NCBI GenBank assembly: GCA_035555435.1
Contig: DATMGN010000033.1
Location: forward strand, 23,676 to 87,675
From: 73-13 sp035555435
GTDB lineage: Bacteria > Actinomycetota > Actinomycetes > Actinomycetales > Microbacteriaceae
DNA length: 64,000 nt
Direction: 5' to 3'
This document shows, piece after piece, positions 10,046 through 18,230 of this stretch; the stretch's first letter is position 1; every line of letters begins with the position of its first letter. The notes under the pieces were generated by a model, which saw only the letters and a program-made list of their open reading frames with translations, ran no database searches and had not been told where the DNA came from. The position numbers were made by a program, and so were the translations under genes.

Positions 10046-11191
10046 TCACGGCTCGATGCGGGTCACGACGACCGGCGCGTCCTCGCTCGCGGCCGACTCC
10101 TCCGCGGCGCGCAGCGCCTCCGCCACGAGCTCGCGGCCCGAGCGTCCGACGGCCAGCCCGGCGCCGAGGAGCGGCACGACCGTGCCGGACGCCGTGGCGA
10201 GGTCCTCCGCGACGAGCCGGTGCGCGGACCGGGCGGCCTGCTCCGCCGCCGCGAGTGAGCGACCGGAGAGCGCGGCGACGACCCGGCCGGGCCCCGCCGT
10301 CGCGACGGGGGCGATGGGATCGATCCGGCCGAGTGCCCGCTCGTGGAAGCGCCGCTCGAGCGTCTCCGCCTCCGCGCTGCCGAAGGCCTCGCGAATCCGC
10401 CCGAAGTCCGGGATGACGAGCGCGAGCACGGTGATCTCCGTGCCGCTCGAGGCGGCGCGCGCCGACATCTCGTCGGTGAGCCGCGCGAACGCCTCGCCGC
10501 CGAGCACGCGGCCGAGCCCCCGGCTCCCGTCATCCCCCGGCGCGGCCTCGAGGTCCTCCTCCGAGACGAGCACGACCGTCGAGGTCAGCGCCACGATGCT
10601 GAGCGCTGCGGTCAGGATGCCGGCATTGACCGAGCCCGCCCACGTCTCGAAGACCTCGGACGACGGGCCGTATGCGATGAGCAGGCCGAGTCGCAGCAGC
10701 TCCCAGAGGGCCGTGACCGCCAGCACGACGGTGAGCCCGATCGCGAACGGACGTCGGCCCATCTTCCCGCGGCGGGCCTCCACCGCGCCGAGCGCGGCGA
10801 GGATCGCGAGGATACCGAACAGCACCGCGGATCCGGCCCAGGGGTCGCGCACGTCGAACACCGATGCGACGAATGCGACGACCCCCGCGCCGACGACGAT
10901 CGCGACCCGCAGCGTCATCCGGGCGTTGTTGTACCGCGCTGCGCCGAGCCACAGGCAGCCGACCCCGACCGCGAAGGCGGCGTTGCCGAGCGCGTTCCCG
11001 ATCCACGCTTCGGGAGCCACTGCCCACGCCAGATAGCAGACAGTCGTCAGGATCGAGGCGAGGAACGCCAGGGCCCAGATCCGCGCGGCCCGCGAGTGAC
11101 GATGCAGCAGAGCCTGTCCCAGGAAGAGGGCGCCGGCGAGGCACTCGATGATCGTGTTGATCGCGACGACGCTCGCGATGTCAAGCCGCAT
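10046..11191 (-). CDS. Multi-pass membrane protein with degenerate GGDEF domain
   Basis: 381 residues. The first ~215 form about seven hydrophobic segments (starting IASVVAINTIIECLAGALF and ending near ALSIVALTSTVVLV). The rest (about 235-378) lines up by eye with a GGDEF diguanylate cyclase: a strand plus helix ITVLALVIPDFGRIREAFG where LDLDxFK-xINDxxG is expected, GPGRVVAAL where GGDEFAVLL is expected, then the usual closing helix and VVVTRIEP. The metal-binding Asp and the GG(D/E)EF loop are gone, so no cyclic-di-GMP synthesis is expected; a sensory or scaffolding role is inferred. Its ATG overlaps the end of the histidine kinase gene by 11 bases, so the two are probably co-translated. Confidence 0.72.
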   Translation of the reverse strand: MRLDIASVVAINTIIECLAGALFLGQALLHRHSRAARIWALAFLASILTTVCYLAWAVAPEAWIGNALGNAAFAVGVGCLWLGAARYNNARMTLRVAIVVGAGVVAFVASVFDVRDPWAGSAVLFGILAILAALGAVEARRGKMGRRPFAIGLTVVLAVTALWELLRLGLLIAYGPSSEVFETWAGSVNAGILTAALSIVALTSTVVLVSEEDLEAAPGDDGSRGLGRVLGGEAFARLTDEMSARAASSGTEITVLALVIPDFGRIREAFGSAEAETLERRFHERALGRIDPIAPVATAGPGRVVAALSGRSLAAAEQAARSAHRLVAEDLATASGTVVPLLGAGLAVGRSGRELVAEALRAAEESAASEDAPVVVTRIEP

Positions 11192-12800
11192 CGGTGGCCT
11201 CCGTCGGTAGCGTCAGGCGGAAGACGGCGCCGCCGCCGGGCGCGTTCGCGGCCGACAGCTCCCCGCCATGGGAGCGCGCGATCTGCCGGCTGATCGCGAG
11301 CCCGAGGCCGTAGCCGTGCGTCGCGGTCTTGCGCACCGTATCCGCGCGGTAGAAGCGGTCGAAGAGATGCGGGAGGTCCTGCGGGGCGATGCCGGGACCG
11401 TCGTCCTGCACCTCGAGGATCGAGTGATGCTCGCCCACGGCGCAGACCACCCGGACGTGGCCGTCTTCGCGGCCGTACTTGATCGCGTTCGACAGCAGGT
11501 TGTCGATGATCTGACGCACGCGCAGCTCGTCCGCGTGGGCCGGCACGCGATTCATGCCGGTGAGCTGGATCGTGACGGCTCGGGTCCGGGCGAGCGGGCC
11601 CGCCGACTCGATCGCGGTGCGCGTCGTCGCCGCGAGGTCGATCGGAGCCGGGGTGATCGCGATCGCGGTCCCCGTGGGCGCGGCGGAGGAGGCGGCGAGG
11701 ATGTCGGTCACGAGCACGAGCAGGCGCTCGGCGTTGCGCTGCGCGACCTCGAAGCTGTGGCGGGAGCCGTCCGGGACCGCGGGGTCGTCGAGTCCCAGCT
11801 CGAGGTAGCCGAGCAGCGCGGTGAGGGGGTTGCGCAGCTCGTGCGAGACCGTGGCCACGAGGTCGTCGCGGCCCCGGATCGCGAGCACCTCGCTCGTGAC
11901 ATCCCGGGTCACGATGAGTGCGCCCGCCGGGCTGCCGTCGTCGCGGCGCAGCTGCTTCGCCGTGATGCTGAGCGCGCGCCGCTCGTCGCCGGGCGCCCCG
12001 AACCAGACGAGCTCGGCATCGAACTCCTCGCCGGCCATGGCGCGCGCCCTCGGCATCCGCTCGGGCGGGAGCGGGGTGAGACCGTCCGCGCGGTAGGCGC
12101 CGCCGCCGGGCGTCTCGTTCGCCGCGGCGGCGAGCCGCGCGTGGGCCTCGTTCGCGACGGTCTGCCGCCCGTCCGGCTCGATCCGGATCACGCCGAAGTC
12201 GACCGCCTCGAGCACCCCGCTCAGCAGCTCCTCCTGCCGGGCGGCGCGCGAGAGCGCCTGCCGCAGCGCCGTGGACTGCTGCTCGAGGAGATCGTGCTGT
12301 CCCCGGGAGCGCTCGGCCATGATGTACGAGATCGTCGCAGCGGCGGCGATCATGATCGGCAGCAGCAGGAGCGACCCGGTCGGCGGCGTCTGGGGGCGGG
12401 TGAGGGCGAGTCCCCAGTAGACGAGGCTGATGACGACCACGGAGACGGTCGTGCCGATCTTCCCGAACGCCCACGCGGCCCACATCGCCGGGAACACCCA
12501 CAGCAGACCGAAGCTGCCCGACGGCGCGCCCTCGCGCAGCAGCGCGATCGCGACGATGTCGCTCGCGGGGATGATCGCCATCGCAAGCGGCGGCAGGCGA
12601 TTCCAGGGCACGATGAGCGCCGCGCCCGTCGCGAGGAACGCGATCGCCCCGCCCGCGATGAGCAGCCCCAGGTTCTCGTAGGTGCGCAGGATGAGCACGA
12701 CGACGAGTCCGAGGATGACGACGGCGCCGAGCAGGAACTGGTTGAGGAAGACCGTGCGGTCGCGCGCGCGATCGAGGATCTGGCTCGGCCGGCGCGTCAT
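11181..12800 (-). CDS. Membrane-bound sensor histidine kinase
   Basis: 539 residues. Residues ~20-160 hold about six membrane segments with short loops (so sensing is probably within the membrane), followed by a linker helix and a PAS-like domain (about 190-305, VLEAVDFGVIRIEPDG...). The dimerisation/phospho-acceptor domain has H320 in VSHELRNPLT, and the ATPase domain shows the N box (NLLSNAIKYG), G1 (DDGPGIA) and G2 (GYGLGLAIS). All catalytic boxes look intact. The stop codon lies inside the start of the dead-GGDEF gene. The convergent OmpR-type regulator at 9313-10041 is the natural candidate partner. Signal unknown. Confidence 0.92.
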   Translation of the reverse strand: MTRRPSQILDRARDRTVFLNQFLLGAVVILGLVVVLILRTYENLGLLIAGGAIAFLATGAALIVPWNRLPPLAMAIIPASDIVAIALLREGAPSGSFGLLWVFPAMWAAWAFGKIGTTVSVVVISLVYWGLALTRPQTPPTGSLLLLPIMIAAAATISYIMAERSRGQHDLLEQQSTALRQALSRAARQEELLSGVLEAVDFGVIRIEPDGRQTVANEAHARLAAAANETPGGGAYRADGLTPLPPERMPRARAMAGEEFDAELVWFGAPGDERRALSITAKQLRRDDGSPAGALIVTRDVTSEVLAIRGRDDLVATVSHELRNPLTALLGYLELGLDDPAVPDGSRHSFEVAQRNAERLLVLVTDILAASSAAPTGTAIAITPAPIDLAATTRTAIESAGPLARTRAVTIQLTGMNRVPAHADELRVRQIIDNLLSNAIKYGREDGHVRVVCAVGEHHSILEVQDDGPGIAPQDLPHLFDRFYRADTVRKTATHGYGLGLAISRQIARSHGGELSAANAPGGGAVFRLTLPTEATDAA

Positions 12801-12825
12801 GCCATGACGCTAGCCCCCGCGCGGA

Positions 12826-13371
12826 TCAGAAGTCGAAGCCCCCGCCGAAATCGCCCCCGAAGTCGAAGCCCGAGTCGAGGCCGGCGTCGCCACCGGCGTC
12901 CGCGCCGTCAGCGTAGGTCGCCTCCCCGCCGACGCCGGGGTCGTACACCGGGAGGAAGGACTGCATGATGGTCGACGCGACGACGTAGCCCGCGATCGTG
13001 CCGAGCATCGAGCTGCCGAACCCGCCGAACGCGCCGCCGCCCTGCGCGCCGAGCATGTGCTCCATGGTGCCGGGCTGGCGGAGCTCCGCGCGGGTCGCGG
13101 CGCGGGCGAGCGTCCGCGGCTCGTCGTCGGCGGGACGGTCCTCGACCATGACGGCTGCGGTCAGCTGCTCGTGCAGGATGCGCCGCTGCTCCGGCGTGAG
13201 CTTCGCGAACGCCTCGGCGTGGACGTCCTCGACGCGGTCGGGCGGCGCCGTGCGCAGCAGATAGCGGTAGCGGTCCACCGCGTACTCGTCCTCGGTCGGA
13301 GGCCTGCGCCGTGCCGACTCGCGAGGCGGATCCTGCCGTGAAACGCCGAAGAGGCTGTCCCAGAAACCCAT
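12826..13371 (-). CDS. Conserved hypothetical protein with Gly/Asp/Phe-rich tail
   Basis: I do not recognise a named family. The 181-residue product starts MGFWDSLFG, has a charged helical part (about 20-110) and a glycine-rich weakly hydrophobic stretch GTIAGYVVASTIMQSF (about 124-140), and ends with repeats of FDFGGDFGG, an acidic, aromatic low-complexity tail. Soluble, possibly membrane-associating. It lies 25 bases downstream of rpsA and its ribosome binding site and start codon are inside a strong hairpin (13346-13388), so expression may be limited by that structure. Confidence 0.7.
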   Translation of the reverse strand: MGFWDSLFGVSRQDPPRESARRRPPTEDEYAVDRYRYLLRTAPPDRVEDVHAEAFAKLTPEQRRILHEQLTAAVMVEDRPADDEPRTLARAATRAELRQPGTMEHMLGAQGGGAFGGFGSSMLGTIAGYVVASTIMQSFLPVYDPGVGGEATYADGADAGGDAGLDSGFDFGGDFGGGFDF

Positions 13372-13388
13372 GGGAACAGCCTCTTCGG
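13346..13388 (-). terminator. 17-bp hairpin after rpsA covering the start of the next gene
   Basis: CCGAAGAGGCTGT (13346-13358) is perfectly complementary to ACAGCCTCTTCGG (13376-13388); inside, CCCA (13359-13362) pairs with TGGG (13371-13374) with one bulged A, leaving an eight-base loop. It starts eight bases after the rpsA stop, as a terminator would, but has no real T-run. It also contains GAGG and the ATG (13371-13369) of the following gene, so it could act as partial terminator plus translational block. Confidence 0.65.
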
Positions 13389-13396
13389 TGTTGCTG

Positions 13397-14836
13397 TCAG
13401 TTGCCCGAGAGCTGCTCCCGCAGCGCGGCGAGCGCCTCGTCGTCGGCGAGCGTGCCGGTCGCGGCGTCGCTGCTCGAGTAGGAGGACGTGTCCGAGCCGC
13501 CTGCGGCGATCTGCTCGGCGGCCGCCGCGACCTGCTTCTTGTGGGACTCCCAACGCGCCTGGGCAGCCGCGTAGTCGGCCTCCCACTTCGCGCGCTGCTC
13601 CTCGAAGCCTTCCTTCCACTCGCCGGTCTCGGCGTCGAAGCCCTCGGGGTACTTGTAGTTGCCCTGCTCGTCGTACTCGGTCGGCATGCCGTAGAGCGCC
13701 GGGTCGAACTCGGTGCCCTCGGGGTCGACGCCCTCGTTCGCCTGCTTGAGCGAGAGCGAGATGCGGCGACGCTCGAGGTCGATGTCGATGACCTTGACGA
13801 AGACCTCGTCGCCGACGGACACGACCTGCTCGGCGAGCTCCACGTGCTGGCCGGAGAGCTCCGAGATGTGCACGAGGCCCTCGATGCCGTCCGCGACGCG
13901 CACGAACGCGCCGAACGGGACGAGCTTGGTGACCTTGCCCGGTGCGACCTGACCGATCGCGTGCGTCCGGGCGAAGACCTGCCACGGGTCCTCCTGCGTC
14001 GCCTTGAGCGAAAGCGAGACCCGCTCGCGGTCGAGCTCGACGGAGAGCACCTCGACGGTGACCTCCTGGCCGACCTCGACGACCTCCGACGCGTGCTCGA
14101 TGTGCTTCCAGGACAGCTCGGAGACGTGCACGAGGCCGTCGACGCCGCCGAGGTCGACGAAGGCGCCGAAGTTGACGATCGAGGAGATGACGCCCTTGCG
14201 GACCTGGCCGGGCTTGAGGTTCGCGAGGAACGTCGAACGCGACTCGGACTGCGTCTGCTCGAGCAGCGCGCGGCGGCTCAGGACGACGTTGTTGCGGTTC
14301 TTGTCGAGCTCGAGGATCTTCGCCTCGATCTCCTGCTCGAGGTACGGCGTGAGGTCGCGGACCCGGCGCAGCTCGATGAGCGAGGCGGGGAGGAAGCCGC
14401 GGAGGCCGATGTCGACGATGAGGCCGCCCTTGACGACCTCGATGACCTTGCCGGTCACGACGCCGTCGGCTTCCTTGATCTTCTCCACGTCGCCCCACGC
14501 GCGCTCGTACTGCGCGCGCTTCTTCGACAGGATGAGGCGGCCTTCCTTGTCCTCCTTCTGGAGGACGAGCGCCTCGACGGAGTCGCCGACCTTGACGACC
14601 TCGCTCGGGTCGACGTCGTGCTTGATGGAGAGTTCGCGGGAGGGGATGACACCCTCGGTCTTGTAGCCGACGTCGAGGAGGACCTCGTCCCGGTCGATCT
14701 TGACGACGGTGCCCTCGATGAGGTCGCCGTCGTTGAAGAACTTGAGCGTCTGCTCGACTGCGGCGAGGAAGTCCTCTGCAGAGCCGATGTCGTTGATCGC
14801 GATCTGCTTGGGAGCCGCAGGAGTGGTGATGGTCAT
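13397..14836 (-). CDS. rpsA: 30S ribosomal protein S1
   Basis: mRNA-binding ribosomal protein that helps initiation on weakly structured or leaderless-adjacent messages. The 479-residue product has four S1 (OB-fold) repeats: GDLIEGTVVKIDRDEVLLDVGYKTEG (first, about residue 36), one starting GVVTGKVIEVVKGG, one starting GQVRKGVISSIVNFGAFVDLGG and one starting GQVAPGKVTKLVPFGAFVRV. A charged, Ala/Ser-rich tail follows (about 385-479), as in other actinobacterial S1 proteins, which have four domains instead of six. The start is the ATG at 14836 (MTITTPAAPKQIAIND). Actinobacterial rpsA commonly sits beside polA and coaE; here a surface-protein/sigma pair lies between rpsA and polA. Confidence 0.97.
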   Translation of the reverse strand: MTITTPAAPKQIAINDIGSAEDFLAAVEQTLKFFNDGDLIEGTVVKIDRDEVLLDVGYKTEGVIPSRELSIKHDVDPSEVVKVGDSVEALVLQKEDKEGRLILSKKRAQYERAWGDVEKIKEADGVVTGKVIEVVKGGLIVDIGLRGFLPASLIELRRVRDLTPYLEQEIEAKILELDKNRNNVVLSRRALLEQTQSESRSTFLANLKPGQVRKGVISSIVNFGAFVDLGGVDGLVHVSELSWKHIEHASEVVEVGQEVTVEVLSVELDRERVSLSLKATQEDPWQVFARTHAIGQVAPGKVTKLVPFGAFVRVADGIEGLVHISELSGQHVELAEQVVSVGDEVFVKVIDIDLERRRISLSLKQANEGVDPEGTEFDPALYGMPTEYDEQGNYKYPEGFDAETGEWKEGFEEQRAKWEADYAAAQARWESHKKQVAAAAEQIAAGGSDTSSYSSSDAATGTLADDEALAALREQLSGN

Positions 14837-14915
14837 TGAGTGTGTGTGCTTTCGGGGGACATAATCAGGCCTCGGCTTCGAATGCCGATGAACGCCGAGG
14901 CGGGCGAATGGAGAC

Positions 14916-14961
14916 GTGCCGCGGGAAACGCGACATTCCAGAGTAGCGCTTCCCGCGGCAC
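14916..14961 (-). terminator. 12-bp perfect hairpin, likely terminator of the surface-protein gene
   Basis: GTGCCGCGGGAA (14916-14927) and TTCCCGCGGCAC (14950-14961) are perfect inverted repeats around a 22-base loop. The hairpin begins 15 bases after the stop codon of the surface-protein gene read on the minus strand and lies upstream of rpsA. There is no T-run, which is usual for high-GC actinobacterial terminators. It probably insulates rpsA. Confidence 0.6.
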
Positions 14962-14975
14962 AGGACCAATCTCGA

Positions 14976-16844
14976 TCAGCCCATGGGCACCGCGTCCGTC
15001 GCGGCCGCCGCGGCCCGGCTGCGCCAGAGCGCGTACGCGCCGAGCCCGATGAACGCCGTGCCGAGGAGCCCGATGAGCCCGAGGGCGAACCCGGTGAACG
15101 CGAGCTCGCCGCTCGCGGCGAACGCCGGGTCGGGGTCGTCGCCGCCGCCCGTGCCGCCGCCGGCCGCGTTCGGACCGACCGTCGCATTCGCCAGGTCGAT
15201 CGTCGCGAGCTCGCCGTCGAGGACGGCGACGCGCAGCGCGGTCTGGGTGAACGAGCCGTCGGATCCCGTCGACTGCACGTTCGTCCGCAGCGAGACGAGG
15301 TCCCCGATACCGGCGATCTCGGCGACGTCGCCCGTCGCGTTCTCGCCGAGCGGTGGCGTGCTGCCGGACTCCGGCAGTGCCGCGCCGAGCGCGTCCGCGA
15401 GACCGTCGACGATGACCGATGCGTCGAGCGCGACGGGCGCGCCGAGCAGACTCGCACTCGCGCTCGCCTCCGCGACCTCGCCGCCGCGCAGCCCGTCGAG
15501 GGTCGCCGTGACGAGGACGTCGGCACTCGTCTCAAGCGTCGAGAACGCCGGCTGCGTGACGGTCGAGACCTCGGCGACGACGCGGGTGGTCAGCTGGGGC
15601 AGATCACCGAGCAGCCCTCCGAGGAGGTCGGTGGACCCCACGCCGACGAGCAGGTCCGCGAGCACCGTGCCCGAGAGAGAGGGCACGAGGCTCGTGACCT
15701 CACCGGTCGCGGGGTCGAGGATCCCGAGCACGTCGCCGGTCAGCGCGTCGAGCACCTGGGTGACCGGCGTCGTGATCGTCCGCACGATCTCGCCGGTCTG
15801 GATGTCGTCGAGCACGCTCGCGTGGGCGCTCACGATGATCCGCGCGTCCGCGATCGCGTCGAGCAGCCCGAGCTCGACCTCGCCGAGGTAGCCGCGCAGC
15901 AGCCGCTGGGCGCCGGTCACGATGTCGTCGACGACGCCGTCGCGGATCAGCTCCGTACCCGGCTCGTGGGCGTTCAGCCCAGGTCCGTCGGGCAGTGCGG
16001 CGAGGTCGACCGAGAGGGTGCCCGACGCGAGGTCGATCGTCAGGGCGTCGTCGCGCAGGACGGTGCGGCCGAGCGCCGCGAGCACCCCGGAGAGGTCGGC
16101 CTCCACGCGCACCTCCGCCTCGGCGAGGCCGCCCAGGCCCACGGAGGCGAGCACGCGGTCGAGCACCCCGGCGAGCGGGCCGGAGCCCCCGCCGAGGTCG
16201 AGCAGGGAGCGCTCCACCTCGGCGGTGGCGGTCTGCGCCTCGCGATGTGCTCCCGCGAGCGCGGGGACGACGAGGACGAGGCGCGCGTCGGCGAGCGTGT
16301 AGCCGCCGCGGACGCCGTCGAGGCTCGCCTCCGCCTCCGCCGCGATGCCGGCGGCTTCCAGGCGCAGGCCCGTGATGGCCGAGGGAAGGGACGTGCCGAG
16401 CAGGCCCGTGAGATCCACGACGGCGGCCGTGCCCGAGGCCGGGCTCACGCCGATCGCGCCGTCGCTCGCGAGCAGGCCCGAAGCCGCGTAGGAGGTGCCG
16501 TCGGGTCGCGCGATCGCGTACTGTCCGATCGTCCCGGCGTCGACGCCGTCGGCATCCGTCACGGCGATGGGCCCGGGGTCGATGGTGATCGCATCGATCG
16601 CGGTCGCCGACAGCGGGTTGCGCTCCTCGGCGACGGGCGCGCTGCCGTCGTTGACGGCCGTGGCCGGCTCGAGGGCGATGACTCGGTCGAGGTCCGAGCT
16701 CAGGATGGTGCCGGCGAGGAATCTGCCCTCGGCGAAGCTCCCGCCGTCGGAGTCGGCCGCGATGGCGACCGATGGGGCCGCGATGAGGGCGGTCGCGAGT
16801 CCGAGTGCGCCGAGGCCGGCCGCGGTGCCGTGATGACGAAACAT
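14976..16844 (-). CDS. Secreted, cell-surface protein resembling the choice-of-anchor G family
   Basis: 622 residues. The N-terminus has a signal peptide (MFRHHGTAAGLGALGLATAL... cleaved after IAADS or nearby). The body is Ala/Asp/Leu-rich with repeating beta-type segments of the kind seen in actinobacterial choice-of-anchor G proteins (phrases such as GRFLAGTILSSDLDRVIALE and VVDLTGLLG). A Gly/Asp-rich linker (GGGTGGGDDPDP) leads to ELAFTG, a membrane helix and a basic tail, an LAxTG-type sortase signal where LPxTG is the textbook form. I use the ATG at 16844 because AGGGAGG lies six bases before it; an upstream in-frame GTG would add 18 residues. It directly follows the sigma factor gene, which may control it. 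Function unknown. Confidence 0.75.
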   Translation of the reverse strand: MFRHHGTAAGLGALGLATALIAAPSVAIAADSDGGSFAEGRFLAGTILSSDLDRVIALEPATAVNDGSAPVAEERNPLSATAIDAITIDPGPIAVTDADGVDAGTIGQYAIARPDGTSYAASGLLASDGAIGVSPASGTAAVVDLTGLLGTSLPSAITGLRLEAAGIAAEAEASLDGVRGGYTLADARLVLVVPALAGAHREAQTATAEVERSLLDLGGGSGPLAGVLDRVLASVGLGGLAEAEVRVEADLSGVLAALGRTVLRDDALTIDLASGTLSVDLAALPDGPGLNAHEPGTELIRDGVVDDIVTGAQRLLRGYLGEVELGLLDAIADARIIVSAHASVLDDIQTGEIVRTITTPVTQVLDALTGDVLGILDPATGEVTSLVPSLSGTVLADLLVGVGSTDLLGGLLGDLPQLTTRVVAEVSTVTQPAFSTLETSADVLVTATLDGLRGGEVAEASASASLLGAPVALDASVIVDGLADALGAALPESGSTPPLGENATGDVAEIAGIGDLVSLRTNVQSTGSDGSFTQTALRVAVLDGELATIDLANATVGPNAAGGGTGGGDDPDPAFAASGELAFTGFALGLIGLLGTAFIGLGAYALWRSRAAAAATDAVPMG

Positions 16845-16860
16845 GATCTGCCTCCCTGCC

Positions 16861-16879
16861 CGGGCCGAGGGTCGGCCCG
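16861..16879 (-). other. 8-bp hairpin in the leader of the surface-protein gene
   Basis: CGGGCCGA (16861-16868) and TCGGCCCG (16872-16879) are perfect inverted repeats with a three-base loop. On the transcript it ends three bases before the AGGGAGG ribosome binding site and begins 42 bases after the sigma-factor stop. It could be a weak terminator/attenuator between the two genes or an mRNA-stabilising element. Confidence 0.5.
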
Positions 16880-16920
16880 ATATCCGGAAGAGCCGCAATG
16901 GCGGGATCGATTACGCGGGT

Positions 16921-18189
16921 TCAGCGAAGCAGTTCGGACGGCAGTCCGAGGTCGAGGTGCAGGAGCCGGTCGGGGCCGACGCCGAGGCCCGCGCTCAGGT
17001 CCCCGACGATCGGCACGTCGGCCGCGATGCGGACGTCGGCGCCCCCGCGGTCGAGCTCGATCTCCAGCTCGATCTCGGGGAGCAGCTCGGGGACCGGCGC
17101 TCGCACCTCATCGACGACGTCGGCGACGACGGGGAGGGCGGCGCGCCCGAGCGCAGCCGATGACGCCACCGCCGTGCCCGCCGTTCCGTCGACGACGGGC
17201 ACCGCCGGATCGGGTGCGATCCGCGGTGTCCAGACGGGCGCCACGTGGGCGTCGCTCGACTCGACCCGCTCGATCGGGCCGAGCGGGGCCGGAGGTCCCT
17301 GGACGACGACGCCGAAGCCGGCGGCCGCGGTGATCGCCGCGGCGGCGACCGCGACACCGATCGCGCTCGCCGCGACGGGTGCCGCGGGGGCCGCGAGCCA
17401 GCCGAGCGCCCCGCCCCCGCCGGCGAGCAGAGGGAGGAGGATGCGTGCGAGGTGACGGCTGACCTGTCCCACCTCGAGCGCGACGTCGCGGCAGGAGCGG
17501 CAACTTGCCAGATGCGCGTCGACGCGTGCTGCGGCGCGCTTGCGCAGCGAATCCCGGCTGTGCTCGCCGATGCGTTCGAGCACCCAGCCGCACTCGCCGG
17601 TACGCAGGGTGTCGGCGACGTGCGCCTGCAGCCAAGCCTTGCGAAGTCCCTCACGGGCGCGGAACGCGAGCGCCGCGGCGGCGCCGGGCCGCAGACCCAG
17701 GTGGCGGGCCAGCTCGGCGACGCCGACGCCCTCGACCTCGGTGTGCCAGAGCACCTCCTGCCAGCGGCGCGGCAGTCCGCCGAACGCCTCGCGGACGAGT
17801 CGTTCGTCGAGCGAGCCGAGCTGTGCGTCGAGCACGGCATCGTGGCGGGGGTCCTCGGGCAGCTCCTCGACGGCCAGCTCGCGCCGACGACCGCCCCAGC
17901 GGCGGGCCAGATTCCGCACGGTCGCGCAGAGGTACGGCCGGAAGCCGTCGCCGACGGGGCCGCGACCGTCGCGCAGCGCCGCCAGGATGACGGTGTACGC
18001 CTCCGAGACGAGGTCGTCGGCGTCGATCGAACGCGATGCGAGCCGGGCCGCGCCGACCGCGGCGAGGCGGTGGCGGATCCACAGCTCCGAGTACGCCCCG
18101 GCGTCGCCGTCCCGGGTCATCGCGATGAGCGCGCGGTCGGACGTTTCGTCGTATCCCTGCCGGCCGGTGCCGACGCTGACGCTCGACAT
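16921..18189 (-). CDS. ECF-like sigma factor fused to a zinc-finger anti-sigma domain and membrane helix
   Basis: 422 residues combining what are normally two proteins. Residues ~15-95 look like sigma region 2 (DADDLVSEAYTVILAAL; CATVRNLARRWGGRR), ~125-190 like region 4 (GLPRRWQEVLWHTEVEGVGVAELARHLG, recognition-helix region). Residues ~195-235 hold a zf-HC2/ZAS signature, H226-x3-C230-x2-C233, as in zinc anti-sigma factors. A hydrophobic helix (about 262-297) and a 125-residue acidic, Pro/Asp-rich tail follow, presumably outside the membrane. The protein would therefore be a membrane-tethered sigma factor; release by proteolysis or conformational change is inference. A palindrome (18201-18216) lies just before the ATG. 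The surface-protein gene follows on the same strand. Confidence 0.82.
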   Translation of the reverse strand: MSSVSVGTGRQGYDETSDRALIAMTRDGDAGAYSELWIRHRLAAVGAARLASRSIDADDLVSEAYTVILAALRDGRGPVGDGFRPYLCATVRNLARRWGGRRRELAVEELPEDPRHDAVLDAQLGSLDERLVREAFGGLPRRWQEVLWHTEVEGVGVAELARHLGLRPGAAAALAFRAREGLRKAWLQAHVADTLRTGECGWVLERIGEHSRDSLRKRAAARVDAHLASCRSCRDVALEVGQVSRHLARILLPLLAGGGGALGWLAAPAAPVAASAIGVAVAAAAITAAAGFGVVVQGPPAPLGPIERVESSDAHVAPVWTPRIAPDPAVPVVDGTAGTAVASSAALGRAALPVVADVVDEVRAPVPELLPEIELEIELDRGGADVRIAADVPIVGDLSAGLGVGPDRLLHLDLGLPSELLR

Positions 18190-18200
18190 GTCGCGAGACT

Positions 18201-18216
18201 ACCCCCGAATGGGGGT
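18201..18216. promoter_or_regulatory. ACCCCC-GAAT-GGGGGT palindrome before the sigma-factor start
   Basis: Perfect 6-bp inverted repeat with a four-base centre, 11 bases upstream of the sigma gene ATG. As RNA its 3' arm is GGGGGT, the only purine-rich run in a position near that of a ribosome binding site, so it could hide the site; as DNA it could be an operator or part of an autoregulated promoter. Confidence 0.45.
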
Positions 18217-18230
18217 CATGGGAAGCTGCC

